Assembly (NCBI GenBank): GCA_017430835.1
Contig: JAFRMD010000130.1
Span: 1 to 12,028 of the forward strand
Origin: Methanosphaera sp.
GTDB lineage: Archaea > Methanobacteriota > Methanobacteria > Methanobacteriales > Methanobacteriaceae
DNA length: 12,028 nt
Direction of reading: 5' to 3'
Numbering within the stretch: position 1 is the first letter of the stretch; every line of letters starts with the position of its first letter. Position numbers and translations under genes: made by a program. Below the pieces are notes generated by a model. It worked only from the letters and a program-made list of their open reading frames with translations, searched no databases and was not told the origin of the DNA. This document shows positions 6,297 through 12,028 of the stretch, in pieces.

Positions 6297-6566
6297 ATGG
6301 GACATAAAAATTATATTATTGCATTACTCTTAAGTTTTTTCATAAACGGTCTTGGAAATATTTATAATGGATTGATTACTCGTGGACTTGTTGAACTAGT
6401 AATTTCTGTAGTAATTAGTTTATTACATGTCTTTGTTTCAAGTATATTCTTCTATATTGCAATACTTTGGTTTATTTATGTATTATATGATACATATGCA
6501 TGTACCAGGGCTATAAACAACAATCAAGCTATACCATTATTCTTAACACAAATAGATTTACAATAA
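6297..6566 (+). CDS. Small TM2-like membrane protein
   Basis: This is an 89-residue protein with about three membrane segments (roughly 6-22, 31-48, 50-66). ALLLSFFINGLGNIYNG in the first helix, then RG, and WFIYVLYDTYACTRAIN at the end recall the TM2/TM2-like small proteins common in methanogens (a Gly-Leu-Gly-x-x-Tyr-x-Gly turn and a final Tyr-Asp-x-Tyr helix). Their function is not known. ATG 6297 is preferred because AAGGAGGA (6282-6289) is 7-8 nt upstream; a TTG at 6294 directly before it would be too close. It is a single gene with its own promoter, a Fur-type box upstream, and two T9 tracts after the stop. Confidence 0.8.
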   Translation: MGHKNYIIALLLSFFINGLGNIYNGLITRGLVELVISVVISLLHVFVSSIFFYIAILWFIYVLYDTYACTRAINNNQAIPLFLTQIDLQ

Positions 6567-6576
6567 GATTCATCCA

Positions 6577-6600
6577 TTTTTTTTTAATTAATTTTTTTTT
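6577..6600 (+). terminator. Oligo-T terminator after the TM2-like gene
   Basis: Two runs of nine T (6577-6585 and 6592-6600) lie just past TAA 6564-6566, without a strong hairpin. Archaeal RNA polymerase ends transcription at such T tracts. The next gene converges from the other side. Confidence 0.6.
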
Positions 6601-6626
6601 AAAATAATTTTAGTAAAATAATATAC

Positions 6627-7352
6627 TTATATTTTAAATGATCCTTCATAATAATATCCATTTATTTCTTCATGGGCCTCATTTTTATTAAATTTGAATG
6701 AATCAATGTTTGATATGTATATATGTGCCAGTGCTATGCCCATATCAATTTGATTTAATCTATCCAGCAATCTCCTTTTAATCATGTTCTGCTTTTTTCT
6801 ATAGATGTTATACGTATCGTCGGATTCATGTGTAAAGTACCATGGCTGACTGTTCATAGCCGATGGTGCTACCCGTACAACATCCAACTTATCATCAGTT
6901 CTATCGGAGATTTCAGCCAGACTTTTCCTGTTGATTTTGGCAATGTCCCTATGTATGTCATCATCACTATATCCAAAAGCCAATGAAATCACATATTCCT
7001 GGTCATTATGTTTAATGGGGTTGTCTTTGGGCTTGGCTACACCTATCCAGCAGCTGCCAATTTCATTGCCTTGAAGGTATAAATCCAATTGCTGGAATAT
7101 GAATCCTATATTTTCATTATAGTTTTCTTTTTTCTGGCTATAAATATGGATGTAGTATGGTGCCTTCCAGTTCATGATTGTCTTTATTTTACTTGAATCG
7201 ACAATATCGTAGCTCCATTTTATATTGTTGTTTAATACTTTGGAGTTATCTATGAAGTTTCTGATTGAATCAAGTGATTCTTCGCTTAGATTTTGATTGT
7301 TGTATTTTCTTATTGATTGTCTTTTGTAAATTACTTCTGTGAGATTCATCAT
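6627..7352 (-). CDS. Nitroreductase-like flavoprotein (TM1586 type)
   Basis: From ATG 7352 the protein has 241 residues. Motifs are the N-terminal RQSIRKY (about 11-17), IGSCWIG in the middle, RVAPSAMNSQPWYF (about 160-173) and QIDMGIALAHI (about 201-211). These are the FMN-contact and dimer motifs of the nitroreductase superfamily. The internal repeat of the fold and the late APSAMNSQPW motif match the TM-nitroreductase (TM1586) type rather than the classic short nitroreductases. They are presumed NAD(P)H- or ferredoxin-linked flavin oxidoreductases; the substrate is unknown. An upstream ATG at 7373 overlaps the likely TATA box (ATATAAAT, 7380-7373) and has no ribosome site. ATG 7352 has AGGA 8 nt before it, and ATG 7349 is also possible. 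It stands alone, convergent with the TM2-like gene. Confidence 0.87.
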   Translation of the reverse strand: MMNLTEVIYKRQSIRKYNNQNLSEESLDSIRNFIDNSKVLNNNIKWSYDIVDSSKIKTIMNWKAPYYIHIYSQKKENYNENIGFIFQQLDLYLQGNEIGSCWIGVAKPKDNPIKHNDQEYVISLAFGYSDDDIHRDIAKINRKSLAEISDRTDDKLDVVRVAPSAMNSQPWYFTHESDDTYNIYRKKQNMIKRRLLDRLNQIDMGIALAHIYISNIDSFKFNKNEAHEEINGYYYEGSFKI

Positions 7353-7372
7353 ATCACATATCCTGATTTTCA

Positions 7373-7380
7373 ATTTATAT
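7373..7380 (-). promoter_or_regulatory. TATA box of the nitroreductase gene
   Basis: Minus-strand ATATAAAT lies about 26 bp from ATG 7352. This predicts a leaderless or very short leader transcript and excludes the upstream ATG at 7373. Confidence 0.4.
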
Positions 7381-7462
7381 CTATTTAGGATATACTTTGA
7401 GCATTATAATTCTATTAGAATTTAAAAGTAGATATAGTTAATTATTGGAAAATATTACAATC

Positions 7463-7483
7463 AAAAAATATTTAATAAAAAAA
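7463..7483 (-). terminator. Oligo-T tracts after the solute-binding protein gene
   Basis: On the minus strand, T7 (7483-7477) and T6 (7468-7463) follow the stop at 7496. This is a plausible archaeal T-tract terminator. Confidence 0.4.
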
Positions 7484-7495
7484 GATTAGGGGAGT

Positions 7496-8320
7496 TTAGG
7501 GTGTAATGACTCCTTCAGGAATACCGTAGTCACTGTATTTTTGAGCTATCTTGTCAACCGTTCCATCGGCATACATTTCATCCAATGTATCCTGAACCTG
7601 ATTTCTTAGGGCATCATTACCCTTTTTAAATGCTATTCCATATTTCTCGGATACAAGTTCCTCGTCGAGGATTTTAAATGTTTTGTTATTTTCATTATTC
7701 TTCAAATGATAGTTAGCTGAACCAATATCAACTATCAATGCATCACATGCACCTGATTTAAGATCCATATATGCCGTGTTGTAGTTATCAACGTCGGTCA
7801 TTCTTGCAAAGGAATCTGCCAGTGTTTTATTATCGGTTTCCAATGCGTTTGTAATTGAAGTACTTTTTTGAAGTTCTATGCTTTTACCCTTCAAGTCTTT
7901 TATGGATGAAATGTTTGAATCATCTTTAACTACAAATACCTGTTTGTTATTGAAGTATGGTTTAGACCATGTGTATTTGTCTTCTCTTGTGTCGATTGTA
8001 AATTCACTCCAGATACAATCTATCATTCCGGAATCCAATTCATTATCCTTTGTTTCCCAGTCAATTAATGGTTCGGCTACAAATGTCCAATTGTTTCTTC
8101 TTGCCACCTCTTTAGCTAATTCCACGTCAAAACCAGTATATTCTCCATTACTGTCTTGAAATCCAAATGGCGGAAATTGAGGGTCAAATCCTATGATGAA
8201 AGTTTTATCATCATTTTTAGTGTTCGAATCTGATTCACCAAAGAAACCAGCACTTACACTACTTGTCAATAATAATATTAGGACAATAATGCTAATTGTT
8301 GGTAATAATTTACTATTCAT
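7496..8320 (-). CDS. Amino-acid-type ABC solute-binding protein (SBP_bac_3), orphan
   Basis: The protein has 274 residues. A signal peptide or anchor (about 1-24, ending SVSAG) is followed by a polar linker and a family-3 periplasmic-type binding domain (about 40-265). Signatures are FPPFGFQDSNGEYTGFDVEL (about 49-68), IDCIWSEFTIDTRE with the ligand carboxylate-binding arginine at about 112, and ACDALIVDIGSANY with D198 in the ligand amino-group position. It should bind a polar amino acid or similar outside the cell. No lipobox cysteine follows the signal, so it is either released or held by the uncleaved N-terminal helix. No permease or ATPase gene lies in the window, so it must pair with distant components or serve in sensing. 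ATG 8320 has only a weak GTGATT upstream. Confidence 0.92.
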   Translation of the reverse strand: MNSKLLPTISIIVLILLLTSSVSAGFFGESDSNTKNDDKTFIIGFDPQFPPFGFQDSNGEYTGFDVELAKEVARRNNWTFVAEPLIDWETKDNELDSGMIDCIWSEFTIDTREDKYTWSKPYFNNKQVFVVKDDSNISSIKDLKGKSIELQKSTSITNALETDNKTLADSFARMTDVDNYNTAYMDLKSGACDALIVDIGSANYHLKNNENNKTFKILDEELVSEKYGIAFKKGNDALRNQVQDTLDEMYADGTVDKIAQKYSDYGIPEGVITP

Positions 8321-8676
8321 ATATAATCACATTATAAAATTTTAATTATATATATTTATGTTGAATATGATATTTATTATTTGATAGTATATTGAAAGTG
8401 ATTTAACCAGTACTGATTCACTGATTTTTATTTCCAAGAGTTTATTGTTTGTGTTGAAGTTATTTCACTAATAATTATTAAGAAAGTATAATAACTTGTA
8501 ATGATATACTTTTAAAATGGAATATGAAATTAATATGGATTTTTTTTTGAATATGAATTCAATTGAATTTTTGAAGGTATGTTTAATTCGATGAATATAT
8601 TTAGGGATTCTTTTGAGGTATTTATAATCCATTTATTAAATGACATTATCATAAATTTAATGCGTGGGCTGAATCT
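8321..8676. other. Divergent intergenic region with palindromes
   Basis: The region is AT-rich. AATTCAATTGAATT at 8556-8569 is a perfect 14-bp palindrome. CAGTACTG (8408-8415) is a perfect 8-bp palindrome inside an AGTGA/TCACT pair (8397-8401 and 8418-8422). TTTATAAT near 8620 could be the TATA box of the EF-hand gene. The last 100 bp contain a small open frame listed separately. No RNA gene is seen. Confidence 0.5.
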
Positions 8677-8680
8677 ATGA
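8579..8680 (+). CDS. Possible 33-residue leader ORF overlapping the EF-hand gene start
   Basis: ATG 8579 (or ATG 8591, 29 residues) to TGA 8678-8680. Its stop overlaps the start of the next gene in the form ATGA, an arrangement that often indicates translational coupling. A GAAGGT lies directly before the first ATG and 12 nt before the second, which fits the second better. The peptide (segment SFEVFIIHLLNDIIINLMRG) is hydrophobic and matches nothing I know. If transcription starts at the TATA-like site near 8620, this ORF would not be transcribed in full. Confidence 0.22.
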   Translation: MFNSMNIFRDSFEVFIIHLLNDIIINLMRGLNL

Positions 8681-9030
8681 ATTACAGAAGATTGTTGTAT
8701 ATAATTTTAGCATTATCATTTTTGGCTATTTTTGTCATGATGACATATTCATTTGTCATAAGTCATGGTGGTGAATCTATAGTAGAAAATAGGTCTATGG
8801 ATAACTTAAGCTATGATAATTGGACCTATGATAAGAAGGAGTATCCTCGTGAAAATTATACTTTGGAGCAGATATGTCCACCACATACCAATCCGGATTC
8901 TATAAAGAAGTTTTTCGATGAATCTGACTTTAATCATGATGGACTTTTAAGTGGTGGTGAAATAGGTGCTATGGATTATAAATTAAAACACAGTCAATAT
9001 ACATATAACGGTCCTTATGGCTATAATTGA
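8677..9030 (+). CDS. Membrane-anchored or secreted protein with one EF-hand loop
   Basis: The protein has 117 residues. An N-terminal YRR precedes a hydrophobic helix (about 6-29), a signal anchor placing the rest outside. The middle (about 35-65) is rich in Asp, Asn, Tyr and Ser. DFNHDGLLSGGE (84-95) is a perfect EF-hand calcium loop: D84, N86, D88, G89, hydrophobic L91, S92 and E95. A short helix precedes it (SIKKFFDESD) and another follows (IGAMDYKLKH). The tail is Tyr/Asn/Gly-rich. A single EF-hand suggests dockerin-like or calmodulin-like calcium binding, perhaps through dimerisation or as a cell-surface module. No partner is evident. The start ATG has no clear ribosome site but overlaps the stop of a tiny upstream frame. 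It converges with gatD, 25 bp away. Confidence 0.8.
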   Translation: MNYRRLLYIILALSFLAIFVMMTYSFVISHGGESIVENRSMDNLSYDNWTYDKKEYPRENYTLEQICPPHTNPDSIKKFFDESDFNHDGLLSGGEIGAMDYKLKHSQYTYNGPYGYN

Positions 9031-9055
9031 TTAGCCTGTTTAATATAATTAATTT

Positions 9056-9778
9056 TTAGCCATATAATTTTAATACTTTTTGATGGGCTTTCATTTCTAT
9101 TGAGTCATCAATCGGTTCTAATGAATCAATATCATATTTGTTTTGGAGGGCCTTTAGTATAAGATAGTCAGCCAAGTGTGGATTTTTTGGAAGTATAGGT
9201 CCATGAAGATATGTTCCGATATAATTTTTATAAACCACACCCTCTGTTTTGTCATCCTCATTATTGCCATAGCCAACTAAAACATCCCCCAGTGCATCAT
9301 ATTTGCTGTATGTTCTACCGCCATGATTTTCAAAACCTACGATGGTCTTGGGAGTAATATCCAAACTACTTTTAATAATGATGTTGCCAATAATTCTTTT
9401 TTTATCACTTGAAGCAGTGGTATAATCCAGGATATTAAGACCAGGCAGACAATTTCCCTCTTTGTCGATATATTCGGCTCCAAGTAACTGATAACCACCA
9501 CATACTGCGAGAACTACCTTGTCATTATCAATCAGGTCCTTGAAGGTGTCCTTATACTCGAGAAAATCTCTATAAACTAATTGCTGTGATTTATCTGAAC
9601 CTCCCCCGATAAAGAACAAGTCGCCATCACTCAAATCGTCTTTATTATCATCACTAAAGTTATGTACGTTAACCTGTATGCCGCGAGTTTCAGCTCTTTT
9701 TGTAAGACATCGGACATTGCCGGTATCCCCATAAAGGTTTAGCATGTCCGGGTATAGGTGAAATAGATCTAGCTGCAT
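9056..9778 (-). CDS. gatD: GatD-like glutamine amidotransferase (CobB/CobQ type), MurT partner
   Basis: This 240-residue single-domain class I glutamine amidotransferase is of normal GatD length. The N-terminal LFHLYPDMLNLYGDTGN (about 5-21) is characteristic of the family. The nucleophile is C93 in AVCGGYQLLG and the catalytic histidine H192 is in TYLHGPILPKNP; both are intact. GatD releases ammonia from glutamine and passes it to MurT. In Gram-positive bacteria the complex amidates the glutamate of lipid II. In a pseudomurein-making archaeon the acceptor is presumably a cell-wall precursor, but this is inference. ATG 9778 lies 10 nt after the murT stop; its GAGGT ribosome site overlaps that stop (AGATGAGGT), indicating tight coupling. 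The gene ends 25 bp from the convergent EF-hand gene. Confidence 0.93.
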   Translation of the reverse strand: MQLDLFHLYPDMLNLYGDTGNVRCLTKRAETRGIQVNVHNFSDDNKDDLSDGDLFFIGGGSDKSQQLVYRDFLEYKDTFKDLIDNDKVVLAVCGGYQLLGAEYIDKEGNCLPGLNILDYTTASSDKKRIIGNIIIKSSLDITPKTIVGFENHGGRTYSKYDALGDVLVGYGNNEDDKTEGVVYKNYIGTYLHGPILPKNPHLADYLILKALQNKYDIDSLEPIDDSIEMKAHQKVLKLYG

Positions 9779-9788
9779 TTTTTATACC

Positions 9789-11117
9789 TCATCTGTTTAC
9801 AATTTTACTAATATAATCTCTTGTATCAAATACTGCCGTATATGTAGGAAGTACATATACAATCTCCACATCATCTTCTATGGCCGTATCGATACAACTG
9901 TACATATTATCATCAATATGAATCTTTTCGACATCTACATCGTCGTACTTCTTTTTAAGGGCTATGTCCTCTGCCCTTATGCCGCTGCAATAATAATTTA
10001 TTACACTGTCATCATTATCAATTTTGGTGGTTGCATCCCATATCCAGGATATATCTCTACCATCTGCAGGATTATCATTCAATATGTGCAGTATGCTCTT
10101 TTTTCTATCATCATTGGATATTATGTCGGTTACCTGGCCTAAACCAACTGGATTTTTTGTTAAGATAACCTTCACTATCTTATTTTTATAGTTAAACTCT
10201 TCCATCCTGCCTATGCTAAAGGTGAATGATTCTATCTTTTCAATACTTTTATCAAGATTAAAATTCAATTCATCCGATAATGCAAATGCACCACATAGGT
10301 TATATGCATTGTACAATCCAACATATGGATATTCGATGACATATTCATTATTATCATGTTTTATGGTAATTGTCTGGGAAGAATCATTTTCAACAGCAGA
10401 AATGACACTGTATTCTTTTTTGTTATTATTGAATCCGCATTCCTGACATTCATATGTGCCCAGATGTCCATAATAATAATTGGTATAGGTCAGTTTACGT
10501 CCACATAATGGACATTTCTTAAGATTCAGATAATTCTCTGCTGATTCTGATTTGATGTCTACTCCAAATCCGATTACTTCATTATCCAACTTATTTCTAA
10601 ACTGATTGACATATGGATCATCACAGTTAATGATTAATCTGCTTTCCGGTAGCAGCTTGATGTCTTCAAGTACTTCATTGATTATCCCTTCAATTTCACC
10701 GTAACGGTCAAGCTGATCTCTAAAGAAGTTGGTTAGAATAATATAATCAGGCTTCAAAAAGCTGCTGATGTAGTCCAATGATCCTTCATCTACCTCAAAA
10801 ACTCCATAATCATAGCTTTCCCGGGTGTTTCTTACATATGTACTGGCTATACCTTGAGGCATATTGGCACCTCTAAGGTTTGACAACACATTATAATCAC
10901 TAATGATATGGTTAATGAGGTTATTGGTAGTTGTTTTACCATTTGTTCCCGTGATTAATATGATTCTATCACAATTTTTGTTTATGGCATCTAAAAATGA
11001 GTTATCGATTGTTAAAGCAACCTTTCCTGGTAGTGCAGTACCATTTTTGTTAAATAGTTTGAGAATAGCTAAGGTTAGTTTACCCATTCTTAATGCCAGG
11101 TTATGTTTTATGTTCAT
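9789..11117 (-). CDS. murT: MurT-like Mur ligase family protein
   Basis: The 442-residue protein has the full MurT layout. The N-terminal helix region (1-50) is followed by the Mur ligase ATP-binding domain with P-loop GTNGKTTT (57-64), EVDEGSLDY (108-116) and TNFFRDQLDRYGE (129-141). A four-cysteine zinc ribbon (C202, C205, C224, C227) sits in the middle of the ligase fold, the mark that separates MurT from MurC-F. GLYNAYNLCGAFAL (267-280) and SIGRMEEF (301-308) follow. The C-terminal DUF1727 domain begins about 315 and carries DNPADGRDISWIWDAT (348-363). MurT activates the acceptor carboxylate with ATP and uses ammonia from GatD. A link to pseudomurein or its peptide precursor is likely but not proven. 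It is the first gene of the operon with gatD; a strong TATA box about 26 bp upstream predicts an almost leaderless mRNA. Confidence 0.95.
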   Translation of the reverse strand: MNIKHNLALRMGKLTLAILKLFNKNGTALPGKVALTIDNSFLDAINKNCDRIILITGTNGKTTTNNLINHIISDYNVLSNLRGANMPQGIASTYVRNTRESYDYGVFEVDEGSLDYISSFLKPDYIILTNFFRDQLDRYGEIEGIINEVLEDIKLLPESRLIINCDDPYVNQFRNKLDNEVIGFGVDIKSESAENYLNLKKCPLCGRKLTYTNYYYGHLGTYECQECGFNNNKKEYSVISAVENDSSQTITIKHDNNEYVIEYPYVGLYNAYNLCGAFALSDELNFNLDKSIEKIESFTFSIGRMEEFNYKNKIVKVILTKNPVGLGQVTDIISNDDRKKSILHILNDNPADGRDISWIWDATTKIDNDDSVINYYCSGIRAEDIALKKKYDDVDVEKIHIDDNMYSCIDTAIEDDVEIVYVLPTYTAVFDTRDYISKIVNR

Positions 11118-11135
11118 AATTAATCACTAGATTAT

Positions 11136-11150
11136 TCTATTTATATTAAT
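11136..11150 (-). promoter_or_regulatory. Archaeal promoter (TATA box) of murT-gatD
   Basis: Minus-strand ATTAATATAAATAGA is identical over 15 bases to the element at 6251-6265. Its core ATATAAAT centres about 26 bp from ATG 11117, so transcription should start at or just before the start codon. A GTGAT (11128-11124) is the only ribosome-site candidate. Confidence 0.6.
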
Positions 11151-11377
11151 TTTTGTAGTCAATATTATTTATAATTAATTAATCATGGCTAAATTATCCA
11201 TATAAAAATAAATATTGTTATTATTAATAAAAAAAAATCGTATCAACTATTTTTCTAAGCATTTGTTTATCATAGGTTTTAATATTTTTTTTAGTATTAA
11301 AAAATGGGTTTAATTATAAAATAAAAAAGTGGGGAAGATTATCAGCATGATTATTATTGTTTGGAGTATTGGTTTAT

Positions 11378-11608
11378 TTATTCGTATTGTTTTTTTCCAT
11401 CAAATATCATCATTTTTTCCTGATTAGGTAATATTTCCACTTCTCTGACTGATTCATTCCATTTTTCAGGTTCAACCTCTTCTATGGATATGCATAGTGC
11501 TTCCTGTGGACATCCCCAGTATTTGAGGAATATGTCATTTATTTCTTCCACTACTTTCTTTTTAGTGTCTTCATCTTTTGGGTAAGCTTTAATTCTAATG
11601 TATGGCAT
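11378..11608 (-). CDS. Tautomerase-like (4-oxalocrotonate tautomerase family) protein
   Basis: From ATG 11608 the protein has 76 residues and begins Met-Pro-Tyr-Ile-Arg-Ile. After Met removal, Pro1 is the catalytic base that defines this family. The beta-alpha-beta pattern follows: YIRIKAYPKDED, a helix TKKKVVEEINDIFLKYWG, then the strand ALCISIEEV. A tail of about 25 residues extends beyond the usual 62-residue enzyme. By eye, the positions of 4-OT Arg11 and Arg39 are Lys and Cys, so the classic substrate is unlikely and the real reaction is unknown. The longer frame up to 11680 is rejected: a GGAGTGAT site (11620-11613), close to the GGAGGTGAT consensus, sits just upstream of ATG 11608 and only this start gives Pro1. 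It is a single gene, divergent from the small ORF at 11762. Confidence 0.8.
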   Translation of the reverse strand: MPYIRIKAYPKDEDTKKKVVEEINDIFLKYWGCPQEALCISIEEVEPEKWNESVREVEILPNQEKMMIFDGKKQYE

Positions 11609-11684
11609 TTTATCACTCCAATGGGATATTTTATAATTATTAATATATTGTTTTATTGGTATATAATGTATTCTAATCATAACC

Positions 11685-11692
11685 TTTATATA
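11685..11692 (+). promoter_or_regulatory. TATA box in the tautomerase / small-ORF divergent region
   Basis: TTTATATA lies within CCTTTATATACTA. The 12-mer AGTATATAAAGG (minus strand, 11694-11683) is identical to plus-strand 4079-4090. Read rightward, it predicts a transcript start near 11714, at the edge of the palindrome that precedes the small ORF. Confidence 0.5.
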
Positions 11693-11712
11693 CTATTAGT
11701 TTTATAATAAAT

Positions 11713-11740
11713 ATTATACCCATAGGGGTATAGGTATAAT
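11713..11740. promoter_or_regulatory. Nested palindrome, candidate operator
   Basis: TATACCC-ATAG-GGGTATA (11715-11732) is a perfect 7-bp inverted repeat with a 4-bp spacer. A second arm makes an overlapping pair, ATTATACC (11713-11720) with GGTATAAT (11733-11740). The block is far richer in G and C than its surroundings and overlies the predicted transcription start of the small plus-strand ORF. ATACCC...GGGTAT recalls operators of CsoR-type metal sensors, but this is only a resemblance. As RNA it would form alternative hairpins in the leader. Confidence 0.45.
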
Positions 11741-11761
11741 AATATTTTGAGGTGAATGAAA

Positions 11762-11932
11762 GTGACTTACATGCACAAAAAAATAGTACAAATTAATGAT
11801 TCAAGCAACAGCAAATATACATACATCAAACCAAACATCATATACACTACAAAAAAGGACATAAACAAACCATTAAACCATAAAATAGGAGGGTGTGCAA
11901 CAATTATCATTCTTCACTATTTTTTAAATTGA
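11762..11932 (+). CDS. Possible small protein (56 residues), unknown function
   Basis: The preferred start is GTG 11762, since TTTTGAGGTGA puts GAGGT (11749-11753) 8 nt upstream. ATG 11756, two codons earlier in the same frame, is too close to the site. The stop is TGA 11930-11932. The product is basic and polar, rich in Lys, Asn, Thr, Tyr and Ile (segment KYTYIKPNIIYTTKKDINKP). It ends in GGCATIIILHYFLN, a hydrophobic tail with one cysteine. I recognise no family. The good ribosome site, the TATA box and the palindrome in front argue for a real expressed unit; the biased composition argues for caution. It could also be a leader peptide or the start of a decayed gene. Confidence 0.4.
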   Translation: MTYMHKKIVQINDSSNSKYTYIKPNIIYTTKKDINKPLNHKIGGCATIIILHYFLN

Positions 11933-12028
11933 TTTACTTGCTCTATTTTTCTTATAAATAATTTATAATTTTCAATATTTTCTATCATTTAAGAATTAAA
12001 GTTTAATTGATTTTTTACTAATAATTAA
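11933..12028. other. AT-rich tail of the window
   Basis: I see nothing beyond T-rich and A-rich tracts after the small ORF. The window ends before the next gene. Confidence 0.5.

Noticed and set aside
7353..7373. Upstream ATG start for the nitroreductase
   Set aside because: It lies inside the likely TATA box and has no ribosome site; ATG 7352 has AGGA at 8 nt.
8397..8422. CAGTACTG palindrome as operator of the solute-binding protein gene
   Set aside because: It lies about 80 bp upstream of the gene start, and the outer AGTGA/TCACT arms are not centred on the inner palindrome, so support is too weak.
11609..11680. N-terminal extension of the tautomerase frame
   Set aside because: The GGAGTGAT site and the need for Pro directly after Met favour ATG 11608.
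1..12028. CRISPR array
   Set aside because: No set of regularly spaced identical repeats with unique spacers is present; the direct repeats seen are two or three short units only.

Overview
The window is strongly AT-rich. It has archaeal-type promoters (TTTATATA and ATTAATATAAATAGA boxes), Shine-Dalgarno sites that often look like GGAGGTGAT, and oligo-T tracts instead of strong bacterial terminators. A MurT/GatD-type pair, a methanogen-style small TM2-like protein and several secreted hypothetical proteins also point to a host-associated methanogen of the Methanobacteriales. Methanosphaera, or a close Methanobrevibacter relative, is the best guess. No rRNA, tRNA or core methanogenesis gene is present to confirm this.

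Layout. 1-910: gene-free, AT-rich, with small inverted and direct repeats. 911-1036: a 41-residue reading frame resembling the start of an AbrB/MazE-type DNA-binding domain. 1161-2470: an IS200/IS605-type (IS1341-like) element carrying only tnpB on the minus strand. Its right end forms three stem-loops, as expected of an omega RNA (reRNA), and there is no tnpA. 2471-2930: AT-rich, with a second right-end-like hairpin at 2869-2889. 2931-3843: a two-gene minus-strand unit encoding a LytTR-domain regulator and a DUF3021 membrane protein, a bacterial-type pair. Repeats upstream look like LytTR sites. 4183-5547: MATE efflux transporter. 5648-6097: secreted hypothetical protein. 6297-6566: small TM2-like membrane protein, with a near-consensus Fur-type box in the divergent promoter region. 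6627-7352: TM-nitroreductase-like protein. 7496-8320: orphan amino-acid-type solute-binding protein. 8677-9030: membrane-anchored protein with one perfect EF-hand loop, preceded by a tiny ORF whose stop overlaps its start. 9056-11117: murT-gatD operon. 11378-11608: tautomerase-like protein. 11762-11932: small ORF behind a nested palindrome.

How the genes relate. Only two clear operons exist: murT-gatD (cell-wall precursor amidation by family knowledge; substrate here inferred) and lytTR-DUF3021 (regulator plus probable membrane partner). The remaining genes look like single transcription units of an accessory or cell-surface region: efflux, extracellular sensing or binding, and secreted proteins. 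The most interesting signals are regulatory: phased GTTAA repeats around the LytTR operon, the Fur-type box, and the GGGTATA palindrome.
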